From Polynucleobacter sinensis (GTDB taxonomy: Bacteria > Pseudomonadota > Gammaproteobacteria > Burkholderiales > Burkholderiaceae), in assembly GCF_001595985.1 (NCBI RefSeq), contig NZ_LOJJ01000018.1, positions 1-64,000 of the forward strand: a stretch of 64,000 nucleotides of DNA, read 5' to 3'. The notes under the pieces are model-generated. The model did no database searches. It saw nothing but the letters and a program-made list of their open reading frames with translations, and was not told the DNA's origin. This document shows, piece by piece, positions 1-8,443 of this stretch. Position numbers and translations under genes: made by a program. The number at the start of each line of letters is the position of its first letter. The first letter of the stretch is position 1.

Positions 1-119
1 ACTACTCCCAAGCCAAGCTCAATGCAGTGGCAAGGAAACTAAATGAACGCCCTAGAAAAACACTAAACTATCAAACACCGGCAGAACGTTTTGCTCAATC
101 TGTTGCGTTGACCGGTTGA
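1..119 (+). CDS. IS30-family transposase, C-terminal end (cut by window start)
   Basis: The frame starting at base 3 reads 38 codons to a TGA at 117-119. The peptide contains LNERPRKTL, then a TPAERF stretch, which is the usual C-terminus of IS30-family DDE transposases. The rest of the gene lies before the window, so whether the element is intact cannot be judged. The stop codon lies inside the terminal inverted repeat at 101-126, as is normal for the compact 3' end of IS30 elements. It appears to be the same family as the truncated copy at 11931-12801. Confidence 0.8.
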   Translation, partial: YSQAKLNAVARKLNERPRKTLNYQTPAERFAQSVALTG

Positions 120-126
120 ATCCAAG
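101..126 (+). repeat. IS30-type right terminal inverted repeat
   Basis: These 26 bases match the reverse complement of 11931-11956 at 21 of 26 positions. That places the right end of one IS30 element here and the left end of a second, related element near 11.9 kb. The 11.8-kb segment between them is therefore bracketed by IS30 ends in the same orientation. Confidence 0.7.
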
Positions 127-253
127 GCCAGTAAGAGTCATTGCAGCCTCATGATCGTGTAAACATGGATCTAGTAGTAAGATACTATAAGACTTCGACC
201 TGCCTTAGCATTCTGCTAATCCTCCCGGCCTAGCTAGTCAAACAATTTAAAGG

Positions 254-1531
254 GTGGCAGTGAAAGAGAATCAGATAAAAAATCTGTCTGGCTATTTATC
301 GGACACTGAACCCAGCAAAGCAGAGTTAAGAAATAACGCCTTAAATCGGGCTATCTTAGATCTCATCTTCATCATCGATGAGGATGGTCGATATATTGAA
401 ACCAATGATTCTGACTATCTCAAACTCTTTTTCCCTTCCAGCTTAAAAATCATTGGAGAAACATTTGACAACATCTTTCCTAAAGAAGTTGCTCAATCTT
501 TTCATACATTTTTACAAAAGGCTTTGCAAAGTGGCGAATGCCTTTCCATGGAGTATCCATTAGTCGGTTTAGATGGAAAGGATTATTTCTTTGAGAGCCG
601 ATGTGTTGCCTTGGAAGAGCGAATTAATGGCAAGAGAGCAACCATTTGGGTGATTCGCGAGATTACCGCCCGAAAGAATGCAGAGCAACTTGCGATTGAT
701 CGTGGCGTAGAGCTTGCTCTTATCAATCAGCAATTTATTCAGTTTGAAGAGCGGGAAAAAGCAGATCAAGTACTGCGGTTGGCTTTAGCGGATGGAGAAT
801 TTGAGCTGTATTACCAGCCTAAAGTAGACCTACAAACTGGGCGAGTACTTGGCGTAGAAGCCCTAGTGCGATGGCAGCATCCTCAGCGGGGATTACTCTT
901 GCCCAGCGCCTTTTTACCTTCATTTGAAGAGCACTCTTTTTCCATTGAATTTGATTGGTGGATTATTCATAAGGCATTAAGGCAAGGTGAGGTTTGGCAA
1001 AAGCTAAGTATAGCCCTGCCAATTAGCATCAATATTCATGCCAAAACCATTGAGCAGGATGGCTTTGCAATACGACTGAAAAAGATCCTAGCGCACTATC
1101 CCCAACTTCCTCATGGAAGTTTTCAATTGGAATTGTTGGAAACGACCGCCATAAAGAATCTAGACGGAATAATTGGGGTAATCATTGCCTGTCGTGAATT
1201 CGGTGTCAGTTTTGCCTTAGATGATTTTGGAACGGGCTATTCCTCATTAACCTATCTAAAGAATCTTCCTGTAGATACCTTAAAGATTGACCGAAGTTTT
1301 GTTAACGATATTCTGGATGATGCCAGCGATCGTGCCTTAATAAAGAGTGTGATTGATCTTGCCCAACAAATGGGGATCATCGTCGTTGCAGAAGGGGTAG
1401 AGACTAAAGCGCACGGCGATCTATTGCTGAAGATGGGTTGCCAGATTGCTCAAGGTTTTGGTATTGCTAAGCCAATGCAAGCTAGTGCAATTGCTAAGTG
1501 GATAGCAGATTGGGAATCAAACCCCGTTTAG
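254..1531 (+). CDS. PAS-EAL domain cyclic-di-GMP phosphodiesterase
   Basis: Predicted cytoplasmic enzyme hydrolysing c-di-GMP to pGpG. Residues about 35-140 form a PAS-like sensor domain and about 172-420 an EAL domain. The catalytic signatures look complete: EALVRW at 202-207, Asn260 in INIHAK, the glutamate of ELLET, DDFGTG at 323-328, KIDRSF at 344-349 and AEGVET at 379-384. Activity is therefore expected. There is no GGDEF domain, transmembrane segment or signal peptide. The first start is a GTG at 254 directly abutting an AAAGGG; a second GTG at 260 has better ribosome-site spacing and may be the true start. It stands alone just inside the IS30 right end, with no obvious operon partner. 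Confidence 0.88.
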   Translation: MAVKENQIKNLSGYLSDTEPSKAELRNNALNRAILDLIFIIDEDGRYIETNDSDYLKLFFPSSLKIIGETFDNIFPKEVAQSFHTFLQKALQSGECLSMEYPLVGLDGKDYFFESRCVALEERINGKRATIWVIREITARKNAEQLAIDRGVELALINQQFIQFEEREKADQVLRLALADGEFELYYQPKVDLQTGRVLGVEALVRWQHPQRGLLLPSAFLPSFEEHSFSIEFDWWIIHKALRQGEVWQKLSIALPISINIHAKTIEQDGFAIRLKKILAHYPQLPHGSFQLELLETTAIKNLDGIIGVIIACREFGVSFALDDFGTGYSSLTYLKNLPVDTLKIDRSFVNDILDDASDRALIKSVIDLAQQMGIIVVAEGVETKAHGDLLLKMGCQIAQGFGIAKPMQASAIAKWIADWESNPV

Positions 1532-1967
1532 TTGGCTTAAGAAGTCAAGCAGGATCTTGGTTGTCTATGAGTGGCAGTTTTGGGTCGTTAGCACTCGCCT
1601 AGCTCCGCCCGAGCCAGTGAAAGACCCGAATGACCCTTGGGCAAAGCTGATTCGGGATTATGGGTGAGGGATGGTGGGGTGGCTGCTTTCGGCCAAAATG
1701 GTACCAACTGACCTTTCTTATTTAAAGTAGCTCAATGCACTAGTCAACTTCGGTTCGATTAGGATTCCTTTTGACCAGCCTATAAGTCATCTTGAAATCA
1801 GATATTTATCAATATATCGAAATTGGTTTTATATAAAAAAAGATACCGAGAGTAAGCAGGTTCAAGTCTTTTGCTGAGCATTAATGCGCAAGATTGAGGG
1901 TGTGTGTACAACTCAATATAAGGTTAAGATTATCTTAGAGGTTAAAATCTCGGTTGATTTATAGCTC
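1532..1967. other. Intergenic region, no gene recognised
   Basis: About 440 bases between the EAL gene and the stop of the minus-strand MarR gene. The first 150 bases are GC-richer than the rest and could be decayed coding sequence. No frame longer than a few tens of codons and no recognisable motif was seen. The remainder is AT-rich. Confidence 0.4.
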
Positions 1968-2498
1968 TCAAAGTTTAAGTTTCTTTATTGTTTTCGTAAA
2001 ATCGTCAACCAATTTTGATAGCGTTTTGCATATATTATCAAACTCAGCTTTACCGATATTTTGGAAGAGATCATCGTTTATGATTCTTTGACTTTGCCCA
2101 AGTACTACTATTTTTTCAGTAGCGTTAGGGTTGATTTGAAGCATTCTTGCCCGTCGATCATTTGGGTTAACAAAAGTAGATAGCCACCCCCCTTTTTCCA
2201 GTTTTTTTGCTTCAGTTGTCACATGACTTAAGGTGACATGTAAGTGATTTGCTACGTCGCTAATGGTAATTCCAAGGGAATTTTGATACTGGGCTACAAC
2301 CATCAATATATTGTACTGGGGCGAAGTTACTCCCAATTGGCGTGCTAAATGAGCCCTAGCAATTTCTAACTTAGCACCTGCAACAGATAAATCATAAATC
2401 AGCTGCCTAAACTGCTTATCAGTTTTCCCCTTGGAATCGAGCAATGGCTTTCTTGTAATAGATAGCGGGGATTTAAATTGCTTAGGCATTTTTTTCAT
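1968..2498 (-). CDS. MarR-family transcriptional regulator
   Basis: Winged-helix regulator of about 176 residues. The central segment reads SPQYNILMVVAQY, then ITISDVANHLHV (recognition helix region) and a wing with NPNDRRARM, the classical MarR DxRxx motif. It is divergent from the binding-protein/monooxygenase operon starting at 2674, so it probably controls that operon and itself. I chose the ATG at 2498 (MKKMPKQF). An upstream TTG at 2567 would extend the protein by 23 residues of repeated VHDPIVL, but that stretch is encoded by tandem palindromes that look like operator DNA. No strong ribosome site is visible for either start. Confidence 0.85.
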   Translation of the reverse strand: MKKMPKQFKSPLSITRKPLLDSKGKTDKQFRQLIYDLSVAGAKLEIARAHLARQLGVTSPQYNILMVVAQYQNSLGITISDVANHLHVTLSHVTTEAKKLEKGGWLSTFVNPNDRRARMLQINPNATEKIVVLGQSQRIINDDLFQNIGKAEFDNICKTLSKLVDDFTKTIKKLKL

Positions 2499-2513
2499 AA
2501 CAATTATTTTACT

Positions 2514-2567
2514 GCCATGCACCAAAACGATTGGGTCATGCACCAAAACGATTGGGTCATGCACCAA
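2514..2567. promoter_or_regulatory. Triple CATG-centred palindromes, likely MarR operator
   Basis: Two identical 16-base imperfect palindromes, TTGGGTCATGCACCAA, lie at 2531-2546 and 2552-2567. A third partial copy is centred on the CATG at 2516-2519. The centres are 21 bases apart, two helical turns, so bound dimers would sit on one face of the DNA. They lie between the marR start and the divergent operon, where a MarR-type repressor would act. Binding by this MarR is an inference. Confidence 0.6.
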
Positions 2568-2623
2568 TAGGTGTAAGTCCTAGGTATTTTCTTTGATATG
2601 GATAAAATTTAAGTAGTAAAGTT

Positions 2624-2645
2624 ACTTAACTAAATAAAGTTAAGT
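2624..2645. promoter_or_regulatory. Inverted repeat in the leader of the 2674 operon
   Basis: ACTTAAC (2624-2630) and GTTAAGT (2639-2645) form a perfect 7-base inverted repeat with an 8-base spacer, followed by a T-rich stretch. It sits 28 bases before the start of the binding-protein gene. It could be an operator half-site pair or a weak attenuator hairpin; its role is not established. Confidence 0.35.
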
Positions 2646-2673
2646 ATTTTTTTATATCTTAAAGGAGCCTCAG

Positions 2674-3897
2674 ATGAAACTTGTTACGAAAAAATCCAAG
2701 ATTGGTTTGCTATCAATTTATATGGCTATGTTTTGTAGTGGCACTCACGCTCAGACGTCAATGGGGCCGGTAAAGATAGGCGTAATGACTGATATGTCAT
2801 CCTTATTCTCAGATATTGGTGGACCTGGATCCGTAATTGCTGCGCAAATGGCAATTGATGATTTTGGGGGTAATGTATTGGGCAAGCCAATTCAGTTAAT
2901 TTCAGCAGATCATCAAAACAAGCCTGATGTTGCGGCGAATAAGGCGCGTGAATGGTATGACGCAGACAAGGTAAGTGTAATTGTTGATTTATTACCTTCG
3001 GGAGTTGCGTTATCTGTAGCCGAAATAGCACGACAAAAAAATAAGATTGTCTTAGTTTCGGGGGGTGGAACAACAAGGCTTACCAATGAAAATTGTTCTC
3101 CAAATACAGTTCATTATGTCTACGATACTTACTCATTGGCAACTAATACAGTAAATGCATTAATGAAGCGCGGTAAAGATAGTTGGTATTTTATTACGGT
3201 TGATTATGCGCTTGGCTCGTCACTTGTGAAGGATGCTGCGGGAGCGGTTAAGGCTAGAGGTGGACAAGTATTGGGTGAGGTTAAGCATCCAACCAATACA
3301 TCAGATATGTCAGGCTATCTCTTGCAGGCTCAAGCATCTAATGCGAAAGTAATTGGCCTTGCAAATGCCGGTGGAGACACCATTAGGGCGGTAAATCAAG
3401 CTGCAGAATTTGGAATAGGCAAAAATGGAAAGCAAACGTTAGCAGGGTTGCATGTATTCATTACAGATATTCATGCAATGGGATTACAAAAAGCTAAGGG
3501 CATGATTCTGACTACCGGATTCTATTGGGATCTAAACGATGACACTCGCAAATGGTCTCGAAGATTCTTTGAAAAACATAAGCGCATGCCAACCATGGCG
3601 CAGGCTGGTGTTTATTCATCAACAATGCATTATTTACAAGCCGTAAAAGCTGCCGGTACAGATGGTACGCAAGCGGTTTTAGAAAAGATGCATAAAACCC
3701 CTATTAATGATTTCTTTGCAAAAAATGGAAGAATTCGTGAGGATGGAATGATGATTCACGACATGTTATTGGTTGAGGTTAAGGCGCCAGAAGAGTCCAA
3801 GTCACCCTGGGATTATTACAAAGTACTAAGCGTAATTCCAGGTAAAGACGCATTCTTACCGCTCTCTCAGAGCGTATGTCCATTAGTTAAAAAATAA
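2674..3897 (+). CDS. Liv-type ABC transporter periplasmic substrate-binding protein
   Basis: A 407-residue type I periplasmic binding protein (Peripla_BP_6). A signal peptide with a hydrophobic core ends near Ala26 (THAQT). The mature part starts with VKIGVMTDMSSLFSDIGG, the usual first strand and ligand loop of Leu/Ile/Val-binding relatives. AAAGGAG lies 8 bases before the ATG. It is first in a run that ends with the matching ATPases and permeases at 8444-11772 and with a monooxygenase directly downstream. The ligand is therefore more likely the aromatic or amide substrate of this pathway than an amino acid. It may be induced through the MarR regulator next door. Confidence 0.85.
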   Translation: MKLVTKKSKIGLLSIYMAMFCSGTHAQTSMGPVKIGVMTDMSSLFSDIGGPGSVIAAQMAIDDFGGNVLGKPIQLISADHQNKPDVAANKAREWYDADKVSVIVDLLPSGVALSVAEIARQKNKIVLVSGGGTTRLTNENCSPNTVHYVYDTYSLATNTVNALMKRGKDSWYFITVDYALGSSLVKDAAGAVKARGGQVLGEVKHPTNTSDMSGYLLQAQASNAKVIGLANAGGDTIRAVNQAAEFGIGKNGKQTLAGLHVFITDIHAMGLQKAKGMILTTGFYWDLNDDTRKWSRRFFEKHKRMPTMAQAGVYSSTMHYLQAVKAAGTDGTQAVLEKMHKTPINDFFAKNGRIREDGMMIHDMLLVEVKAPEESKSPWDYYKVLSVIPGKDAFLPLSQSVCPLVKK

Positions 3898-3922
3898 ATC
3901 TATATTCACAGGAGAGTAAGTA

Positions 3923-5404
3923 ATGGTTAAAGATGGGAAAATGCACATACAAAGCTTGAAAGATGGACGAAAAATCTATTTAGATGGAAGCCTTATAAAG
4001 AACCATGCGGATCACTCTGCATTCAAGAATTCAATTGCCTCCGCAGCCTCTTTATTTGACTATCAGGCAGATCCAAAGAACATCGAAAAGATGACATTTG
4101 AGTCACCAAAAACTGGTAATCGCGTTAATAGAATGTGGCAGCTTCCTAAAAGCCTTCCAGAACTGATTGAACGCAGGAGAGCCCTGGAGTCATGGGCTGA
4201 ATTATCAAATGGCTTTTTAGGAAGATCTCCAGATCATGTGGGCTCTGCTTTGAGTGGCATGTATATGGGGCTGGACGTGTTTAAGAAGAGTGGCGATAAG
4301 TTCGCCGGCGCACTTTCTGATTATTATGAATATGCAAGAGATAACGATATATATTTAACTTACGTAATCATCAACCCACAGGCGGATAAAGCTAAAGATG
4401 CTAGCGCTCAAGCTGAAAACCTAATTGCCTCTATTGTTGATGAAGATGCAGAGGGAATAACAATCAAAGGTGCAAAGATGCTTGGCACTGGATGTCCGAT
4501 GGCCAATGAAGTATTTATTTCGACAATACAGCCCCTAAAGCCAGGAGAAGAAAACTTAGCATTTAGTGCTGCAATCCCTTTGAATACCAAGGGGGTCAAG
4601 ATGCTGTCTCGTAAATCATATGAGCAGTCAAGTGTGTCAACATTTGACAACCCTTTGTCAAGTAGGTTTGATGAGAACGATGCCGTCCTATGCTTTGATG
4701 AAGTTAAGATTCCTTGGGAGCGTGTGTTTGTCAATAAGGATGTGCAGATGATAAGTGCGCAATGGCATGCAACCCCTGCTCACGTATATCAAAACTATCA
4801 GTGCCAGGTGAGGTTTATGGTGAAGATGCGTTTTTTATTAGGGGTGGCTCGTAGAATTGCTGAGACTAATGGAATTATAGGGTTCCCATCCGTGGTTGAA
4901 ACATTGGGGCAAATGGCGGCAGAAGTTTCAATGGTTGAGGGTCTTGTCGAGGCAATGGAGGTTGGCGGTCAACAAAGAGGTGAATATTTTGTGCCAAGTA
5001 GCACAAGACTTTATGCTGCAAATGTCTTAACACAGCAGCTTTACCCAAAATTCATAAGTAGCATCAGAGAGTTGTCGGGTGGCGGAATGATTATGGTTCC
5101 ATCATCTGCGCAAGACTTCTCAAATCAAGAAATTCTATCAATGATTAACCAGACTCAAAAATCACCTGTAACCGATAGCTATGGGCGAGTTAAATTATTT
5201 AAATTGGCTTGGGATGCTATTGGTTCTGAATTTGGCTCTCGCCATCTTCAGTATGAGATGTTTTATTCAGGCGCAAATATGGTGACTCGGGGCCATGCAT
5301 ATAGAAATTACAATTGGCAAAAAGCTTTGGGGATGGTTGATCAATTCATGAGTAGTTATGACTTGCCAAATGAAGCCCCTGGCATTTTGATGCCTGCTGC
5401 TTGA
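3923..5404 (+). CDS. HpaB-family FADH2-dependent monooxygenase, oxygenase component
   Basis: A 493-residue member of the 4-hydroxyphenylacetate 3-hydroxylase family. It would insert oxygen into a phenol or heteroaromatic ring using FADH2 supplied by the reductase encoded next. The family segment WAELSNGFLGRSPDHV lies at 91-106, and LTY before NPQ at 145-153. In the family the pocket normally has Arg, Tyr and His contacting the phenol (Arg100, Tyr104, His142 in the T. thermophilus enzyme, from memory). Here Arg101 is kept but the Tyr position is His105 and the His position is Tyr147, so the substrate is probably not 4-hydroxyphenylacetate. A GGAGAG ribosome site precedes the ATG. Confidence 0.85.
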   Translation: MVKDGKMHIQSLKDGRKIYLDGSLIKNHADHSAFKNSIASAASLFDYQADPKNIEKMTFESPKTGNRVNRMWQLPKSLPELIERRRALESWAELSNGFLGRSPDHVGSALSGMYMGLDVFKKSGDKFAGALSDYYEYARDNDIYLTYVIINPQADKAKDASAQAENLIASIVDEDAEGITIKGAKMLGTGCPMANEVFISTIQPLKPGEENLAFSAAIPLNTKGVKMLSRKSYEQSSVSTFDNPLSSRFDENDAVLCFDEVKIPWERVFVNKDVQMISAQWHATPAHVYQNYQCQVRFMVKMRFLLGVARRIAETNGIIGFPSVVETLGQMAAEVSMVEGLVEAMEVGGQQRGEYFVPSSTRLYAANVLTQQLYPKFISSIRELSGGGMIMVPSSAQDFSNQEILSMINQTQKSPVTDSYGRVKLFKLAWDAIGSEFGSRHLQYEMFYSGANMVTRGHAYRNYNWQKALGMVDQFMSSYDLPNEAPGILMPAA

Positions 5405-5428
5405 TTTTTATATTTTGAAGGAGAATGG

Positions 5429-5974
5429 ATGAATATTGATCCAAAGAAATTCCGTCAAGCGCTTGGAAGTTATGGAACAGGTGTGGCAGTAATTACTACA
5501 TTAAATGCGGAAAAAAAAGATATTGGGGTAACTGTAAATTCATTTACATCAGTATCTTTGGATCCGCCATTAATACTATTCTCTATGGCCAATACATCAA
5601 ACTCAACTTCGGCATTCAATATTTCCAGAAAGTTTGTTGTCAATGTAATGGCTAATGATCAAGAAAGCATTGCAATGAATTTTGCAAGGCCATCAGCTGC
5701 TGATTGGTCGGTAATTCATACTAGTATTTCTGAGAATGCGTGCGCAAAAATTTCTGGCTCATTGGCATATCTAGAGTGCGACTTAGACTGCACCTATCCT
5801 GGGGGTGATCACACCATATTAATGGGCAGAGTTACAAAGTTAGATATTGGAATTGATGTGCCACCTTTATTGTTTTATAAGGGTGGTTTTGGGACTTATA
5901 AAAAAAACCTAGCCAATCAAAATATATTTCAAGACCTAAGAGGGTTTGACTATTTTGAGCATGGTTGGGCTTGA
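5429..5974 (+). CDS. Flavin reductase (HpaC-like), monooxygenase partner
   Basis: A 181-residue flavin:NAD(P)H reductase-like protein of the DIM6/NTAB split-barrel type. The N-terminus has FRQALGSYGTGVAVIT and then NSFTSVSLDPPLILFS, the FMN-binding signature of HpaC and relatives. The C-terminal part has the common GGDHTILMGRV. It follows the oxygenase by 24 bases with AAGGAG in front of the ATG, the typical two-component pair. It should supply reduced flavin to the oxygenase at 3923-5404. A second reductase of the same family lies at 59942-60442. Confidence 0.87.
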   Translation: MNIDPKKFRQALGSYGTGVAVITTLNAEKKDIGVTVNSFTSVSLDPPLILFSMANTSNSTSAFNISRKFVVNVMANDQESIAMNFARPSAADWSVIHTSISENACAKISGSLAYLECDLDCTYPGGDHTILMGRVTKLDIGIDVPPLLFYKGGFGTYKKNLANQNIFQDLRGFDYFEHGWA

Positions 5975-5991
5975 GAGGGTTGAAAGTAAAA

Positions 5992-6666
5992 ATGGTTAAT
6001 TTAAATTTATCAGTAGATGGTGTAGACCGAGTAGTAAATATAAAAAATGTGGTGATTGCAGGTTGGACAGGCAGAAATATAGAGGCGGTAGAGCATCATA
6101 TTCAGGAGTTAGCTGAGTTGGGGGTTGCTAGACCTAGAACTGTACCTTGCTTCTACAGAGTTTCGGAAAGCCTTCTATCTACCAGTGCAGATTTTCAGGT
6201 CGTCGGCAATGATTCCAGTGGAGAGGTTGAGTATGTAATTTTTTCTTTGCCTGATGGTTTATATATTGGCCTTGGCTCAGATCATACGGATCGCAAAGTT
6301 GAGGCTTATGGAGTTACTGTTTCAAAGCAAATGTGCCCAAAACCTGTCGCATCTCACCTCTGGAAACTAAGTGATATTGAAGGACATTGGGATAGCTTAA
6401 TTACACGTTCTTGGGTGGTTCGCCAAGGGAATAAATCTCTCTATCAAGAGGGTGCCGTTTCAAGGATGCTGTCTCCACAAGATCTGATTTCAAAATATAC
6501 GGATGGTGGTCAGTTGGATTTTGGAACTGTAATGTTTTGTGGAACACACTCCGTTTTAGGGGAAATTAGAGGTGGAGATATTTTCGAAATTGAAATCTAC
6601 GACCCGATCCTAAATCGAAGTATCAAGCATGAATATAAAACAACAAATTTAGAAATCGTTGATTAA
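5992..6666 (+). CDS. DUF2848 family protein
   Basis: A protein of about 225 residues recognised as DUF2848 from AGWTGRNIEAVEHHI, RPRTVPCFYRVS, SDHTDRKVEAYGV and KQMCPKPVA. The family resembles fumarylacetoacetate-hydrolase-like proteins and occurs in catabolic operons, but no reaction is established that I know of. The ATG at 5992 is preferred because the family usually begins just before the LSVDG strand. An ATG at 5965 would overlap the flavin reductase gene by 10 bases. Its place between a ring hydroxylase pair and an amidase suggests a role in processing the oxidised ring product. Confidence 0.75.
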   Translation: MVNLNLSVDGVDRVVNIKNVVIAGWTGRNIEAVEHHIQELAELGVARPRTVPCFYRVSESLLSTSADFQVVGNDSSGEVEYVIFSLPDGLYIGLGSDHTDRKVEAYGVTVSKQMCPKPVASHLWKLSDIEGHWDSLITRSWVVRQGNKSLYQEGAVSRMLSPQDLISKYTDGGQLDFGTVMFCGTHSVLGEIRGGDIFEIEIYDPILNRSIKHEYKTTNLEIVD

Positions 6667-6680
6667 TAATTAGGAGAGAA

Positions 6681-7070
6681 ATGATGGCGTTAGATAAAGA
6701 GTGGAAAGAGTTTCATACAATTGATTTGACTAAGGGGTGGGAAGTCCCGGCTGGATATCCATCTGGTATCCAGCAACAAATTTTAGCGGGCAAGCTTGAT
6801 GAAAAAAATAAACGGGGATCGAGAACAAGACACTTGAGATTTGATCCAGGGGTCTACACGACCTCTCCCTTCGTACATGATTATTGGGAAGAGGTTTATT
6901 TGCTGTCTGGTGATTTAATTGTTGGCGTGGATGAGAGCGGTAATGGAGGGACATCGTTCCAGCCCGGAACTTATGCATGTCGTCCACCAAAAACACCGCA
7001 TGGCCCATTTAAATCTGTTAATGGCTGCATGCTAGTTGAGATTCATTATTACGATCCGGAAGAAAAATAA
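6681..7070 (+). CDS. Cupin-domain protein
   Basis: A small 129-residue single-cupin protein. The HDYWEEVYLLSGDLIVG segment gives cupin motif 1 (H..Y.EE), and PGTYACRPPKTPHGPF gives motif 2 with its metal-ligand histidine. A tandem ATG lies at 6681 and 6684, with TAGGAGAG in front. It could be a small dioxygenase, isomerase or product-binding protein in the same pathway. The reaction cannot be read from the sequence. Confidence 0.75.
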   Translation: MMALDKEWKEFHTIDLTKGWEVPAGYPSGIQQQILAGKLDEKNKRGSRTRHLRFDPGVYTTSPFVHDYWEEVYLLSGDLIVGVDESGNGGTSFQPGTYACRPPKTPHGPFKSVNGCMLVEIHYYDPEEK

Positions 7071-7078
7071 ATCACCTT

Positions 7079-8443
7079 ATGCCCATTAATATTTCATATA
7101 TCCAGTCGCAGTTGAATGCGGGAAAAATATCAACACACCAATTAATAAAAAATTGTTTGGATAAAATACAGGATATTAATGGGCAAGGTGCCAAAGCTTT
7201 CTTGGCTATTGATGAGAAAGGGGCATTAGCTACGGCAGATGCTCAAGATATATTGCGGAACGCATCTTTGCCGGTAGGACCCCTAGCTGGTGTAACCATC
7301 TCTATTAAAGACTTATTTGATGTGCTAGATCAAGTGACTGGATCTGGCTCAAGAGTTCTTCATTCGAATCCCCCTGCAACCAAGGATGCGCATGTTGTAG
7401 CAAAGTTACGTGAGGCCGGATCAATATTGATTGGCCGTACCAATATGACTGAGTTTGCATACTCTGGCTTGGGAGTTAATCCTCATTTTGGAACTCCCTT
7501 GAACCCCTTTGAGCGTGATGTTCAAAGAATTCCGGGGGGCTCAACCTCTGGCGGTGCAGTAAGTGTATCTGATGAAATGGTGTCGGTAGCACTTGGCTCT
7601 GATACTGGGGGTTCTTGTCGGATACCGGCAGCATTGTGTGGGTTGGTGGGCTACAAATCCACGGCTAGTAGGTATTCCATGGAGGGTGTTCTACCCCTCT
7701 CGGGCAGCCTGGATTCAATAGGTGTGATTGCATCAAGCGTTGATTGTTGTCAACGTGTTGATGTAGTTATGTCTGGTCGAAATTACGCGATAAATCATAA
7801 TATAGAGGCTAGAGATATAAGGATGGGAGTCCTAAGAAATATTGTTCTTAGCGGTATGGATGAATATGTAGAACATGCATATTTGGAGGCCTTAGACATT
7901 TTAATTTCAGCGGGCATCCATGCAAATAAAGTTGATTCAAATGCAGTGAGCCAGGTAATTGATTTACAGGGGCAGCCTAAAATAGTATCCGCAGAAGCGT
8001 TTGCAGGGCTTGAAAAAGTTATATCCATTTCTTTGCCGGAAATTGATCCAAGAGTTTCTTCTAGAGTGCTTAAGGGTAGAGAGGTTTCTTCGGCCGCTTA
8101 TATTCAAACGGTCTCCATGCGAGCAAAGTTAATTTCTATGTGGGAGGATGAGTTTGCAAGTGACGATATTTGGATTATGCCAACTGTTCCAGTTATCGCA
8201 CCAAAGTTGATTGATTTAAACGATGATGATGAATACTTTCGGCTAAATGGTTTATTGCTCCGTAATCCGGGAATCTTTAATTTTCTTGATGGCTGTGCAA
8301 TATCTATCCCATGCCAAACTCTTAATTCCGCACCTGTTGGATTAATGTTGGTGGCACCTGGCGGTAATGACGAAAAATTACTATCAATTGCATCTCTATT
8401 TGAGGATATTTTTTCTAAATTTATGGATAGGCCATCAAGATAG
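7079..8443 (+). CDS. Amidase-signature hydrolase
   Basis: A 454-residue amidase-signature enzyme that cleaves a C-N amide bond. The Ser-cisSer-Lys triad is visible: Lys77 in SIKDLF, Ser155 in GGSTSGG and Ser179 in GSDTGGSCRIP. It resembles GatA/AtzF-type amidases rather than nitrilases. The stop codon abuts the next ATG (ATPase, 8444), so translation is probably coupled. Its place downstream of a ring monooxygenase suggests it hydrolyses an amide made during breakdown of an N-containing aromatic. That role is inferred from context. Confidence 0.82.
   Translation: MPINISYIQSQLNAGKISTHQLIKNCLDKIQDINGQGAKAFLAIDEKGALATADAQDILRNASLPVGPLAGVTISIKDLFDVLDQVTGSGSRVLHSNPPATKDAHVVAKLREAGSILIGRTNMTEFAYSGLGVNPHFGTPLNPFERDVQRIPGGSTSGGAVSVSDEMVSVALGSDTGGSCRIPAALCGLVGYKSTASRYSMEGVLPLSGSLDSIGVIASSVDCCQRVDVVMSGRNYAINHNIEARDIRMGVLRNIVLSGMDEYVEHAYLEALDILISAGIHANKVDSNAVSQVIDLQGQPKIVSAEAFAGLEKVISISLPEIDPRVSSRVLKGREVSSAAYIQTVSMRAKLISMWEDEFASDDIWIMPTVPVIAPKLIDLNDDDEYFRLNGLLLRNPGIFNFLDGCAISIPCQTLNSAPVGLMLVAPGGNDEKLLSIASLFEDIFSKFMDRPSR

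Noticed and set aside
1570..1600. GGGTCGTTAGC resembling the 5' end of tRNA-Lys, as a partner to the scar at 12900
   Set aside because: Only 11 bases agree; the following sequence cannot form a D-arm, and no att-like context is present.
2514..2570. 21-bp tandem repeat as CRISPR or VNTR
   Set aside because: Only two full units with no spacers. Each unit is built on a palindrome between divergent genes, so an operator explains it better.
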